Part shown: piece by piece, positions 40,283-52,120 of the stretch
Position numbering within the stretch: the stretch's first letter is position 1
Layout: each line of letters begins with the position of its first letter
From: Hansfordia pulvinata
Taxonomy: Eukaryota > Ascomycota > Sordariomycetes > Xylariales
DNA length: 64,000 nucleotides
Assembly (NCBI GenBank): GCA_006538405.1
Contig: BJKQ01000003.1
Span: 62,001 to 126,000, forward strand
Direction of reading: 5' to 3'
Program-made: the position numbers and the translations under genes
The notes under the pieces: generated by a model
What the model was told of the DNA's origin: nothing
Database searches by the model: none
What the model saw: the letters and a program-made list of their open reading frames with translations, nothing else

Positions 40283-41385
40283 TTACAGGTCGGCCCGCGT
40301 GGTCTCGGCGCCCCAAGGCTCGCTCGTCAAGCTGGTCTGGCCAGCCGAGTTCTCGCAGGTCTGGCGGCCGGTGAGGGGGCCGGGTCCGGGGACCTTGACG
40401 GAAGCGGTCTTGTCGTCAGCGCTCTTGCGCAGAGCCTGGATCAGCTGGCGCGTCGTTTCGGGCGTCAGGTCCTCGTAGTACTCGTCGTTGATCTGGACCA
40501 TGGGGGCGTTGACGCAGGCGCCGAGGCACTCGACCTCGATGAAGGTGAAGAGACCGTCGGCGGTGGTCTCGCCCTGCTTAATCCCGAGCTCCTCCTTGAT
40601 GGTCTTGACAATGACGTCGCTTCCGCAGCCACCGAGCTGGCAGGGGGTCTGTGAGAGAAAGGGGAGATCAGCGGGATGGGTTCTGAAAACGCAGGACGGG
40701 CATGCGTGACGTTTGGGATACTTACAGTCGTGCAGGCCTGGACGTGGAACTTGCCGACGGGGTTGCGGTTGTACATGGTGTAGAAAGAGGCGACCTCGTA
40801 GACGCGGGAAGGGGGCATCTCGAGGATGCGGGCGACCTCGTTCATGACGCTGACCGAGGTGAAGCCGTGCTGGCGCTGGCCGAGGTCGAGGACGGGCATG
40901 ACGGCGGCCTTCTTGTACTGGGGAGGATAGCGCTTGAGGATCTCCTGGATGATGGCCTCATTTTGCTGGGTGAACTTGAAAGGAATGTCGGGGTTGTTGT
41001 CGGGGGTGTTGCGGTGCTGCGAAGAAGGTCAGCAGAGCGGTCTTTTATTACTCGACAGGTGTTGTCCTTTTGGCAGAAGATCCACCGGATGTACGCTCTG
41101 CTAGGACCTGATGGAGAGGAGCAGTGGCAATGGAAGAAGGCAGAGCAACGACGGGGGGCAGAGCTGGGCCGCCATCTCCAATGGGCCGAGCGGAAGAGGG
41201 CAGACGGAGGGCAATGGGCGACGGGCAATGGGCGGAGTACTCACCACGGACAGAGTGTCACTTCTCCGAGGGGCGCCGGCAGTGAAGGAGCGAATCTGAC
41301 GAGCAGCCGGGCGAGGGGCGCGAGTGGCCGAGCGAGCGGCAGCGGCGGCGGTTCTGCAGAGCAGAGGGCTGAGTTTGGACGCCAT
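40283..41385 (-). CDS. nuo-24: NADH:ubiquinone oxidoreductase 24 kDa subunit (complex I, NDUFV2 homologue)
   Basis: Peripheral-arm subunit of mitochondrial complex I that carries the [2Fe-2S] cluster N1a. Exons 41385-41245, 41016-40726 and 40648-40283 give 265 residues, the usual size; introns are 228 and 77 bases, both phase 0. The N-terminus [26 protein letters not shown] is a typical Arg/Ala-rich mitochondrial presequence. The thioredoxin-like ferredoxin domain includes [20 protein letters not shown] and [23 protein letters not shown]. The four cluster cysteines are visible as C142-x4-C147 and C185-x3-C189 ([17 protein letters not shown]). The C-terminal extension [23 protein letters not shown] is typical of fungal homologues. 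Intact, no frame problem. Confidence 0.96.
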
Positions 41386-42541
41386 GGCGAGGGCGATGGA
41401 GTGGGCGTCGGGAGCCGGGTTGGGAGAGCGTAGAGCAGTCGACGGTGCGATTGCCGACTGTAGCGGGTAGGGAGGTGACGTTCACCAGCGGCGGCGGTCG
41501 ACGGCGACGAGGGGATGAGGGCGGGTGGTGGGTGGTGTGGTCGGCGAGGGCGTGGGACGTGGGAGAAAATGAAGCCAATTGAGAGCAACGAATTGACTGA
41601 GCCGGGTACCTCTGCGCGAGTGGCTGCACGGCTGCACGGGCGGTAGCTGGCTCCCGGCCAACTTTGTCGCAATTGGCGATGCGCTCTCTCGGCTAATCAG
41701 AGCCTTGATTATTCCAATCTGGGTCCACTTGAAGATCCACTCTCGACTTTCCGCCGCGCCTTCCTCACTGACAGAGGCGGTCCTCGTTTCCGCCGGCAGC
41801 TGTTAACGCTTCTCACCCCAGGTGATGATGCCAACACTGGGCCCTGACGGGTTTCGAAGTCCGCGGGTAGGTACCTCCTAACGAGCACCACTCTGCCGGT
41901 ACCGAAGTACAGACCTATCACAGAGTCCCGGAGCTTTCCACACATCACCACCATAAAATGCATTGCTCCCCCTTCTTCCTTCTGACAAGGCTGAAGTTCA
42001 GATCTGTGCACCCCTCGAATTTCGCATGGAGAATTTGCATTCAGCGGGCTGCCGTACAACTGATGAGTGCGGCGAATTCGTCGCGCTGGATTCCATCGTG
42101 GCCCATCTTCTGACTATGCGCGATAAACCGCCGCCAGCCCAGCCGAAAGAGCAGTGAAAGCAGACTACGAGTACTCGTACTATCCTGTATGCCTGATGAA
42201 CTTCCGATGGTGCACTGAGCTGAACGCTCGTCGAAAGAGGTGCCATTTGACGACCAGCACTCAACCATGGTCATCAGGAGTACGGGTACACATCTCTGGC
42301 CACGTGAAACAGGTACGGATGTAGGTTGGCAGTTTTCAGGCATGCATGTACCGCGAGTCCTTGACCGCGAGAGCCCCTCGCCGATTTCCAACCGTTCCAG
42401 ACTCACATAAAACTCCCCTGACCATCCGTACAACCAACCTGCCCAGCCTTCAAGTGAACGAAAAGGAGAAGCTAGCCAAAGAGAAACCGGACAAATACAA
42501 AGTCAATCACCGGCCTGTGCGACCCATCTTTACTTCTTGGC
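41386..42541. other. Intergenic, promoter side of the complex I gene
   Basis: A CCAAT box on the plus strand near 41573 and ATTGGC near 41672 lie upstream of the complex I start. A perfect copy of the palindrome TACGAGTACTCGTA stands at 42166-42179. No coding region recognised. Confidence 0.55.
42166..42179. repeat. Perfect copy of the dispersed palindrome TACGAGTACTCGTA
   Basis: A 14-base perfect palindrome between the peroxiredoxin and complex I genes. It is one of the cleanest examples of a motif that recurs throughout the window's intergenic DNA. Confidence 0.85.
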
Positions 42542-43626
42542 CTACTTTTCCTTTTCACCGTCACCGTTGGCTTCCTTGCCTCCCTCGGCTTTCTCTTCAG
42601 CTTTCTCTTCAGCCTTGTCAGCCTTCTCGTCGGCCTCGTCGTCCTTTTTGTCCCCAGCCTTATCGTCCTTCTTGTCCTCGGCCTTGTCGTCCGACTTCTC
42701 TTCGGCCTCCTTCTTGGCCTCCTTCACTCCCTCCCCGTCCTCGGCTTCGTCGTCTTTGCCGTCCTTCTCTCTGTTCTGGCCCTTGCCTTCTTCCTTGGCG
42801 CCCGTCTCCTCCACGAGCTTCTTGACGGCCTCGAGCGTGGCGGCAGGCCCGCCGGGCTCGGCGACCAGAACCTTGCCGGCCTTGTCGACGACGAAGACGC
42901 CGCGCTGCGTGCCCTTGGGCGACTTCTTGAGGCCAATGGCCCCGATCAGCGTCGCCGACGGGTCGCACAGCAGCGGGTACGGCAGCTTCTGCTTGGTCCT
43001 GAAGGTCGTGTTGGCCTTGGGCGAGTCGCTCGACAGCCCGTAGATGGCGAGCCCGCCGGCCGTCAGCGGCTCGTACGAGTCGCGGAACAGGCAGACCTGC
43101 GTGGTGCCTGTCGATGGTTGCGCATCAGTGGCCCGGGTTCGCAAGCGTAGAGGGCGAGACGAGACCGAGTGCGCACGCGCGCGCGCGCGCAGTGACAGCG
43201 GCAAGTGGCACTGCCGTTCGCATGCGCATGCGCTTCGCGGGTCTGCGCACCCGCCATGTGGGGCGCATGGCGAGCGCTCGCTATGGAGGAAGGTCGTCAC
43301 TTACATCCGGGGGTCGACGCCTTGGGGTAGGTGAAGAGGACGACGCCAGACTTGCTGTCGTCGACGAGGGCCTTGAGGGTGGTCTTGTCGCCGTCGTTGG
43401 TCTCGATGTCGCCGCCGAAGCCATCGAGGGAGATGGAGTCGCCGGGAGCAGGCTTGCCGCCGGAGGAGGGCTTTGCGGCGCCATTGGCCTTGCCCGAGTC
43501 GACGGGGGCCGGCGCCTCCTTGGCTTGGGCGGCGGCCGCGGCAGGCTTGGCGGCCTTCGACGGCCTCTTGGAAATCGGAGCAGGCGGCGGCGGCGGAGCC
43601 TTGCGCTTCCGGAGCTCAACGGGCAT
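42542..43626 (-). CDS. Atypical 2-Cys peroxiredoxin, Dot5/PrxQ (BCP) type, with long Lys/Asp/Glu tail
   Basis: Thiol peroxidase that reduces hydroperoxides, probably nuclear like yeast Dot5. Exons 43626-43305 and 43107-42542, 295 residues; the intron (GTAAGT..GACAG) splits the catalytic cysteine codon. Joined, the active site reads TYPKASTPGC-TTQVC, with peroxidatic C108 and resolving C113 (the x4 spacing of PrxQ). Further on, the fold shows YGLSSDSPKANTTF, LPYPLLCDPSATLIGAIG and RGVFVVDKAGKVL. The N-terminus RKRKAPPPPPAPISKRPSKAAK is basic and could be a nuclear signal. After the enzyme domain comes a tail of about 95 residues made of KDDKAEDKKDD/EEKAEEKAE-like repeats, longer than usual for the family. 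The intron contains a (CG)n run near 43180. Confidence 0.93.
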
Positions 43627-45176
43627 GGTGGGCGGATGGCTCGGCGCACGGATCTCACAGAGGTGCAATTGGGGCGGGAGGGTGGTCGCGCAGAAAATGC
43701 GACCGGAGGAGGGTGAGCAGCGGGCGGCAGCGATAGGGATGGATGAGAATGAGGAGCAAGAAGAGGGAGTGAGGTTGGCGAGGGCCACAGAGCGATGCGA
43801 CAAGGCGAGGTGACCTGGCCGGCGAGGGTGTGAGAGGTCGACGAGCTGCGACCAATGGGAGGCCGCCGCTGCGACAGCTCCCCCGACGACGGCCAAGTTA
43901 ACACAAGTTAGCAACCGGGGGATACATTGCGCCCGGCCGGTCCGCGTAGCGCCATACGTGCGTGGCCAAGCAGCAGCTCGTGGTAAAGGTTGCGGTACGG
44001 AGTAATCAGACGGGGGGGTGGGAGTTGCTGCATGTGCATGGGCGCAACCCATCGCTCAGCTCGCTCGCCGGGGCAGCGCGCGCCGCACGCCGGCATTTCT
44101 GGCGTAGGCGGGCGATCCGATCCGGACTAATAGTACTCGTGAACGAAACGACTGGCCTGGCCATCTCGATGGGGCCGCCGCTTGCCCGTGGCTCTAGGAG
44201 CCGTCGACAGGGCCACCCGTGCTTTCACCTTAGGTTACCATAGACCGCACAAGCTTGCGACTCGTGAGCCGCGATGCCTCTTCCGGCCTTTCCGCAACAC
44301 GTCTTTACCCCGTACCTGTCGAGCAATCGAGGCCCATCCGAGATTGGCGACATGGCATCTTGTCACTCGACCCGACCAGCCAGCGGCAGACGCGCGCGCA
44401 AAGAAAGAAAAGCTGGGGACGTCGTGGCCGCGCACACTCGCTCTCGTGCTCCCCCACCCCCCCTTTTCGCGATGGCCCGCCACGCCCGCCCTGCACAGCG
44501 CCGTCTTTCAATAACGACAAAGGCTCATGGAACATGTGCCCAACTTAACGCCAACCCCGTATTGTTGATCGCCATCTTGCCGCAAAGGTGCTCATTCTGA
44601 TATATGGGGCGGGGTCTCGGTGCTGTCATCAGTGATGGACGACAGGCCCCCTGTCCCCGTGTCTCAACCGACGCGCAAGCAGCAGCACCGCCGGCCCGGT
44701 GGCATCATCCAGGAGGTCCAAGCTACCACACTCCAGTGCCATCAGCTCTGGGGCCCCGGAATGAAGAAGATTGTCAGGGAAAGCCTGGTCAGCAAGACGC
44801 TCCCTCTCGCCTCAGTCAACTCGGCACAGCAATCACGAGCCCGCCGGCTACAGATACGCAAAGAGAGCCCAGCAAAAGGACGGCTCTCATGTCCCAAGTC
44901 GCGCGGGCTGATCGATCCAGTCCGACCAGGATGCATTGGCCGTGAGATGCGGCGCCGAGGAAACCATGCTCGCAGACCCATACCGGGCGCGATCAATCAA
45001 CATCGGCCGGTGTCTACAAAATGGTAGCCACAATCCTCTTCTACTTGCAGCATCCAGGCACAGTAGGTACAGTTTGCTCATGATCGCTCACACAGGCCAG
45101 CGACATGGACGGCAATAAGGTCACCGCTCCTTCAACGAGCCGTCGCTCAACCACGTTCAGATCCTGAACAACCCGC
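43627..45176. other. Intergenic between divergent peroxiredoxin and tRNA genes, nothing recognised
   Basis: 43627-43900 is the peroxiredoxin promoter side. Frames in 44.2-45.1 kb lack domains and splice partners. One TACTCGTG variant of the motif stands near 44131. Confidence 0.55.
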
Positions 45177-45275
45177 GGTGAGATGGCCGAGTTGGTTATG
45201 GCGTGAGGTTAAGGTTACCTTAACAGCAGTTTCCTCATGGAGCAATCCGCGTGGGTTCGAATCCCACTCTCATCA
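45177..45275 (+). tRNA. tRNA-Leu (anticodon AAG) with 17-base intron
   Basis: Acceptor GGTGAGA pairs with TCTCATC (7 of 7, one G-T), discriminator A at 45275. The anticodon stem TGAGG/CCTCA encloses 24 bases: loop TTAAGG, an intron of about 17 bases directly after position 37, then T. That places AAG at the anticodon. A long variable arm of about 13 bases (TGGAGCAATCCGC) marks a class II tRNA. The T arm is GTGGG-TTCGAAT-CCCAC. Internal box A and box B promoters are present. Confidence 0.92.
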
Positions 45276-45333
45276 GCACTCTCCAGGTGGCCTTGGCTGC
45301 TGCTTCGGCGGCGCCAGGGTACCTACCTGCCTT

Positions 45334-45405
45334 GGTTGTATGGTGTAATGGTTAGCACTCTGGATTCTGATTCCAGCAATTTGGGTTCGATTCCCAATAC
45401 GACCT
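45334..45405 (+). tRNA. tRNA-Gln (anticodon CTG)
   Basis: Acceptor GGTTGTA pairs with TACGACC. The anticodon arm is CTGGA-TTCTGAT-TCCAG with CTG at the anticodon; the T arm is TTGGG-TTCGATT-CCCAA. There is no intron. A TTTT run a few bases downstream can serve as the Pol III terminator. It lies 58 bases after the Leu tRNA on the same strand. Confidence 0.95.
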
Positions 45406-45986
45406 CTTCTTTTGCCAACTTTGACTCCCCCTAAATCCTTTTCTAGAGTAGCGCCTTTCTCATTTTTTTGTGCCTGCGCCCAATCATATCGATATCTTTA
45501 TTGATGAAGCAGTCACGTGCGATTGGCCAATCAGTTCACACTAATAAACAGTCTGTACTGCCCGAAGGTTGATTCCAACGGAACACCGCGCCATGCCTGT
45601 ATTGCTTGATTTCGCACATTCATCAAACGATTTCAAGTGGTGGTCACTTCACTGCATCTAATAAACGACCAAGTAGATGATCAAAGCTCCTTCTCATTCG
45701 GGCTTCACTTTTCGGACTCGATACATCCGCAGATACGCAGTCCATCCCGCAGGACGAGGGTATCTATGAGGGGGCAGGCATATGGGAATCCTGGATATAA
45801 GTACACAAGCCCTCTATTTTTCATTTTTCCCCCGGGCCGTCTTCGCTTGCCCATCTCGTCAAACCGCCCGTGAATGCAACAAGATCAACTTGACATGCAA
45901 TGAAAAAACACACAAGACAGCCGCGACAATGCTAGACGGCCCTTCTCCCAGCCGCATCAACGCCACTTTTCACACAAAGCAACATC
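45406..45986. other. Intergenic, 3' flank of ILV5, nothing recognised
   Basis: AT-richer than its neighbours; it contains no recognisable frame or RNA. Confidence 0.6.
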
Positions 45987-47423
45987 TTACTTCTGGTTCT
46001 CGGGGCGCAGGCTGCGGACGGCGCGGCCGGCCCTCCAAATCTCGAGGTTGCGGATCTCCTCCATCTCGGCCTCGAACTTCTGGCGGTAGTCCTTCTGGCC
46101 GTTGTAGTCCAGCGAGCGCTGGGTCTCGGTGCCGTCGTGGACAGAGTCGTACAGGTTGTTGAAGACGGGCTTCAGGGCGTCCTTGAACTTGGGGGTCCAG
46201 TCGATGGCGCCACGGCGGGCGGTGGTGGAGCAGGCCTCGTACATCCAGTCCATGCCGTTGGAGCCGATCAGGGGTACAGGGACTGGGTAGCCTCCTCGAC
46301 GGTCTCGTTGAAGGCCTCGCTGGGGGAGTGGCCGCGCTCGCGGAGGACCTCGTACTGGGCGAGGAACATACCGTGGATGCCGCCCATCAGGCAGCCGCGC
46401 TCACCGTACAGGTCAGAGTAGACCTCCTTCTCGAAGGTGGTCTTGTAGATGTAGCCGGAGCCGACGGCGACACCGAGGGCCTGGGCCTTCTCGTCGGCCT
46501 TGCCGGTGACGTCCTGGTAGACGGCGTAGGACGAGTTGATACCGCGGCCCTCACGGAACAGAGAGCGGACAGTGCGGCCAGAACCCTTGGGGGCGACGAG
46601 GATGACGTCGATGTCCTTGGGCACGTCGACGCCAGTGACGTTCTTGAAGACGGGGGAGAAGCCGTGCGAGAAGTACAGGGTCTGGTGGCAGAGCGTCAGT
46701 CGAAGCTCCTCTTACGTCCTGGGGGGGCATGCGGCAGGGGAGACTCACCTTGCCCTTGACGAGCTGGGGCTTGATGGCGGGCCAGGTCTCGCTCTGGGCG
46801 GCGTCGGAGAGCAGGTTCATGACGATGGTACCGCGGGTGATGGCCTCGTCGACATCAAACAGGTTCTTGCCGGGGACCCAGCCATCCTGCTGGGCGTCCT
46901 TCCACGACTGGCCGTTCTTCCTCACACCGACAATGACGTTGAGGCCGTTGTCACGGAGGTTGAGACCCTGACCGTGGCCCTGGGAGCCGTAGCCGATGAG
47001 GGCAAGGGTGTCGTTCTTGAAGTACTCGAGGAGCTTCTCCTTGGGCCAGTCGGCACGCTCTGCGGAGGGCGGGTCGGGTCAGCCATGATTCGGCCCGAGT
47101 TTCTTTTACATAAGACTGGCCGGCCGGGCGCGGCGGGCGGCGGCGCAAACGGCGGCCGGGTGCAAACATGGCGGCAGCAGCCAGGCGGGTGATGGGAGGG
47201 GGAGGGGCGAAAACGTACCGTAGACATCCTCGGGGGTGCCGGCGAAGTCAATGGTCTTGACACCGCGAACCTGCTGCTGGGCGACAGCGGGACGGACGGC
47301 CTGCTTGGTGGAGGCACGGACGAGGTTGGCGGCGGCGACGAACGAGCGGCGCTGAACGGCGGGCGACGCCAATTGGCGGGCCAATGGGCTGCGGACAGCC
47401 TTGGAGAAACCACGAGAAGCCAT
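45987..47423 (-). CDS. ilv5: Ketol-acid reductoisomerase (acetohydroxyacid isomeroreductase), mitochondrial
   Basis: Second step of valine and isoleucine synthesis, NADPH- and Mg-dependent, in the mitochondrial matrix. Exons 47423-47219, 47059-46749 and 46681-45987; introns of 159 and 67 bases. The presequence MASRGFSKAVRSPLARQLASP is Arg/Ser-rich. The NADPH-binding motif is LALIGYGSQGHGQGLNLRDNG. The catalytic domain shows FSHGFSPVFKNV, PKGSGRTVRSLFREGRGINS, GSGYIYKTTFEKEVYSDLYGERGCLMGG and MDWMYEACSTTARRGAIDW. The frame breaks at 46271-46274: TAC CCC TGA replaces the conserved LYPLIGSNGMDWM, which one more C would restore (403 residues, the usual length). In an essential gene with no other damage this is almost certainly a base lost in the assembly. 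Confidence 0.96.
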
Positions 47424-49481
47424 TGTGATGGAGGGAGAAGCGGTGATGGTTCCAGCGGGAGAAGGAAAAAAATGGAGTGGAGATGTTGGGAGGGAAGAAG
47501 GTGGATGGGAGGGTGGGAAGATGGCGGTTTTGAGCCGGGACGAAAATTCGGGCGACGGTCGGCTGCTGGGTGGCAGGCAGTCTTTTTTTTTTTTTTCCTT
47601 TCCCCTTCCTGCCGTCTCCCCTACCCTTTCCCTCCTTCGTCCTTTTTGCCTCCGTTTCCGTTTCGGGGCGGGAGCTTGGACAGCGACTTCGGCGGTGTGG
47701 TTTCAGTCAGTCACAGCCCTGACCCAACGCAGAATCTGGGGCCTGGACGGTGGGGTTGCGGTACCTGCGCAGCTGCTGCCTTCAGGCGTGCATGCATGTA
47801 CCTGCTAAGCAGGGTCCTCCGGACGCAAGCACCGGTGGGAGGAGGCATGCGGCGAAAGCTAGGACAGTGGTTTCAGGCACATGCTTCCAGAAAATGCCCT
47901 CGACAACCTTCAACTGGGTCTGAGCCAAGCCTCGTAGGGTATCGCTCCAGATAAAACCACTGCATGGAGGTCGGCCAGCCGCCAGGGTCCTGCGCGACCC
48001 AGTGTCAGCCTCCCCGCCGTCTCCGTGGCAGCAGCCAATGGCTCCAAGGCCGTGCTAAGGCAGGGCTCCGGGACCGCTGGCCAACCAACCAACCACCCAC
48101 CCACCCGCCGGGCGGTCTTCGCCGCCCAGGTCGAGGTCTGCCTGGTCCCCGCGGGTCCGGGTGCGTACCTACTGGCTTTGGGGTACAGGAGTGCGTGGCA
48201 GGGACCCCCAGCACGGAATTCAGCCTACTGGTCAGATTCCATCCTCACGGCACCAGCGGCGGCATGCCATTCAGAATCCATTGCTGACCTTGGATTTGAG
48301 ATTTCGAGGTGCATCGCGTGGGTTCCTCACTATCGACGCTGCTCGCGTGCTCCCCGAAGGCTCAACTCAATGGTACCCTGCTGTTCCCCATAAACCCAGC
48401 ACACTTAGCCGCGTCTCTAGGGACCATGACCGGTTCGGTCCCCTATCGACCTGCTCGGCATCTGAACCTACGCCGGTATTTGTAGATCCGCAAAGAATGC
48501 ATTCACGACCCGCTCAGGCCACACCTACGCATACCCGACCCTCCCCGGCGCATCTCAACATCCCGGGTGGGCCCCCAGCCCACGAGTGCTGGGTCGTACG
48601 GTGAGGAAACCGTCGCTACTTCAGATGCCTCGTAACCGTCCGAGACGTGACTCATGTCCCTTGCCAGCGCTAGCAAGGTGGCGCCTGGGGGGGCTGCGTA
48701 ACCGTATGCGTGCAGACCGCCGCATTGCAAGGCATCTACCTACCTACTACCTACAGTTATTTCTCAGGCCCGGTGGGTGGAATGCTCTGCTAGGAAATCC
48801 TGCTCTTCTTCGCGAATCCCGGGATCGAGACTGGTGGAGGGCCATAAATCATTTCGAGTTTTTGGAGAAGAGGTATATTCAGTATGTCTTTATTGCCCTG
48901 TCAATGCGGGTGTCAAGAGCTGGTCCACGGGCAACAGTGGACCGGAGCAGCTAGCTGTTGTAAAGCTGCCGCCGATGCGCCCCGTCTGATAGCAGACTCG
49001 TCTCGTGAATATGCCATGCCGGCTTCCCTATGCCCGTACTTGTTGACCGCTATATGAGGCATGATCCGATACATCACCCTCGAGTTCGCTATGGAGAACC
49101 CCTCATCCTTTGACTTCGATGGTCGTCCGAAAAAGGCGGCATCTTCTAATGGCACGCGCTGACAAGCAGTCATGTTGAAGACCGAAGCAAGAGGAAGTGA
49201 TGGGAACCAGGAAAATGCGAATGCGTCGAATCCCGCATGTAAAAAAAGAAAAAGAAAAAGAACGCCTTGCTGTGCTTCCAACGCGAACAACCCGCCCCCG
49301 CGTGACGCCGGGCCCCTCAAAGGGTATCTCGCCCCTCTTCGTACCATGATCGGATCGCAGGCCATGGAAGACAATTTCCAAGCACGCGAGCCACGACAGG
49401 CGCACGGCTATCGATGTGATCTCGTGCCTGTGTAGCATCGTCCCCATGTGTCAAGGACATGTGTGTATGCGCCGAGTACTC
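47424..49481. other. Intergenic, no recognisable gene; ILV5 promoter side at the left
   Basis: A poly-T run (47583-47596) and pyrimidine-rich DNA stand upstream of ILV5. I looked for a Leu3-type CCGG-N2-CCGG site and saw no exact copy. The rest shows no domain-bearing frame; a CTACCTACCTACTACCTAC-like string lies near 48740. Confidence 0.55.
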
Positions 49482-50303
49482 CTAGGAAGCGCTGGCCAAA
49501 ACTTTGTGGTACTGCTCCCCTTTCACGGCCCCGCCGCCCATGGAAATCTTGACATTGCGGCGGAAGGCGTCGCGGTTGTCGCGCAAATCTTGAGCTGCTT
49601 CCTTGTTCAAGGGGTCCGAAGCGTTGGGCTCGAGGAAGAGGAACTGGAGGCCGACGATGACGGCGTTGAGGTTGAGGACGGGCTTCCAGTCTTCGCGCAG
49701 GATGTTGAGGCACACCTTCCCCTCCAGATCGATGTTGGGGTGGTATATCTTCTCCTTGCATCGCACCTTGGGCGGCTCGTGGGGGTAGTTCTGGCTCATA
49801 TTGAAGCTGAAGGTAAACTTGCCGCCCGAGTACATGCCCTCGTCTGGCCGGATTTCGAGGGTGAAGTTGAGAATGTCGTCGGGGTTGGGGAATTCCGTCT
49901 TCATCGTAGGCCCGAGAGCCAGCTCGGATATGTCTGCAGGTGTCCAGCAAGGAGTGTCAGTTATGTATGTGTCTCTTGGCACGCGGGCAGGCTAGGATCT
50001 GTATGGCAGCGCCGTCACCATTGCGGATTTCGTCCCCCCTTCTCGAGGTGATACTCGGGGTAGAGTTGGGGGGAAACGGTGGTGGCGTTGTGAAGAATAC
50101 TGTTCTTCTTACCTTTCTGAACCCGCAGTTGGGCGGCAGTCACCTTCTTCTTCTTGCCGGCTGCGCCGTCGGCGCTCTCAGCCTTCTGCTGCTCTTTTTT
50201 CTGCCGGCAGCCGTGTTAGCAGGCTGCGCCTTTCGAGGCGTTCTAGGTAGGGCGGACGATCCCGCGGCGCTGGGCCACTCACCATGGACCATATCTTGAG
50301 CAT
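49482..50303 (-). CDS. ubc12: NEDD8-conjugating enzyme E2, UBC12 family
   Basis: Carries NEDD8/Rub1 from the APPBP1-UBA3 E1 to cullins. Exons 50303-50283 (only 7 codons), 50200-50113 and 49933-49482, 186 residues; introns of 82 and 179 bases, with GCTAAC near the first acceptor. The N-terminus [20 protein letters not shown] followed by [15 protein letters not shown] is the basic E1-docking extension that distinguishes UBC12 from other E2s. The E2 fold has [24 protein letters not shown] with catalytic C111, [14 protein letters not shown] and [17 protein letters not shown]. The His-Pro-Asn motif is intact. The last residues [15 protein letters not shown] match the usual end. Confidence 0.96.
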
Positions 50304-52120
50304 CTTGGCGACTGCGGGTGGTGGTGTTGCGGAGGGGCGCTGGATGGGGGGTGCGATGGCGGGGCAGAGGTGGAGGGGCGGCGGGCGTGCGCTGATCGAG
50401 GCAGGGTGTCGGGAGGTAGGGCGAGGACGGCGCAGGCGGAGAGCGGCGGAGTCGGTGGTGGTGCGCCGTAGGGAGGGGTCAGGTCGGCGGAGTATCGCAA
50501 CGCGAAGGTCGATTCGGGGGCGTCGGGGGGGATATAAGTCCAGTATGAGGGATGCAATGTGAGGTGGATGGGAGGTCGGGCGCGCGAGGTGCAAACGCAA
50601 CCGACGTAGTGGGCGGCCCAGCGATAAGAGATCAAGCTGCAACCAGTGCCTACCGCGCCTGCCCAACCTGACTAAGAGGGGGCCACATGCAGCCAGGCGG
50701 CGGCCTTGCAGGTCACTTGAAGTAGCTGGCCCTCAAGTGAGCCCTGCGCTCTCACCTCGCCAACATCCACCTAAACGGGCTGTTAGGTCGTCAGGTTACG
50801 TGATCCATGAATTATTAATCCCCTACCTGCATACATTTGATCCAATGTACCTTAGGTATGAGGTGCCTTGAGTGATCTTGGCCAAGCATGGCTGCATGGC
50901 ACAAGCAGTACCTCGATCAGGGCTTAAGGCACATCGATCATCGATGCAGACAACCAATATTTAACATAACGTACGCCCCATTTACCTACTTACATCAAAT
51001 ACCTTCCAAGCTACCTTGTTGATTGACTTATAGGATACGAGTGCACGTCAAAGGTACGCAACGTTTAATTCAACGCCGTACAGTATGCAGCATGCACCTT
51101 CGGGCGTCTTCTGCGAGAGTCTCAGCCTGCCGCCCGGATCTACTCGTAGCGGGGAGCGCGCTGCTGGCTTATCGCCGAACGTGGGGCCAACCCTTTCGGC
51201 CACGCCGACCCGTGGTGGCCACCAGGTCCGCCGCTTATCACTCTCGTGACTCCCCCCAGCTTATACATGGCTACTGGAATCATAACCTGCGTCAAGGTAC
51301 ACAATCTCTTACACAGTCGATGGGGGGCTGAAATATTCATGGAATTGATGCAAAAGCCCTGGGGCCAAACAGCTCGCTATCTAATAGGTATCCCGTGCCC
51401 GAGGCTCGGCACTGCATCAGCTGCCCGGTGCGTGTGCGGCGGCTCAATGATCGTATCCAAGAGGCAATAAGTGAATTGGCCGGTGACGGCCGACAGCTCC
51501 CGGGATCTCTTTCTTCGCCGAACAGCTGTCGCTGTCCTTGAGAAGCTTTTTTGTTGTCGACGTTTGTCTTCAGACAAGCTTCTCTCCGGTACGTCGTCGG
51601 AGCATGGCTCGGATTGTGCCCGAGGATAGAAGGCCTTCAATAGATAGGGATACACACATGTATATATACATAGTACAGAATGGCGTAAGTGGTAACAAAG
51701 GAAGCAGTCGTCGCTGCGTCAGGGAGGTGTCCGGTGTGCTGCCTGCCTGTGGCGAGAGCAGAGAGCAGCGTGCCGGGTCGTGTGGGAAATGCAATGCAAT
51801 GTGTGGATGGGTGATGGTTGGTCGACTTCGCCTCGCGGCAATGGTTCGCTTACACTCTCCGAAAAGAGGGCATCTGGGATGGGTCCCGTTTGGTGAATAG
51901 AGGAAACGGCGTGGGACGTAGAGAATTAAGTGCCGATAAGCACGCAGGTGATGAATAGGGGTATAAAGGTAAGTAGAAGGGGGAACGCCGGGGACGCCTC
52001 CGACATGCATAGAGGCAGCTGGCTCGATGGCCGGCCCCTCTTGAACCTGTCTCTCCGACGGCGTCGATAGCAAGGGCGAAGACTGTGTGGGCCGCAAGTG
52101 AGCAGACAAGAGCCGGAAAC
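50304..52120. other. Intergenic, no recognisable gene
   Basis: 50304-50650 is the UBC12 promoter side, 51.6-52.1 kb the 3' flank of the ApsA-type gene. ACCTTAGGTA occurs near 50845, and one TACTCGTA near 51141. Confidence 0.55.

Noticed and set aside
45406..45986. A third tRNA or 5S rRNA after the tRNA pair
   Set aside because: No TTCGA-containing T arm or 5S-like internal box was seen downstream of 45405.
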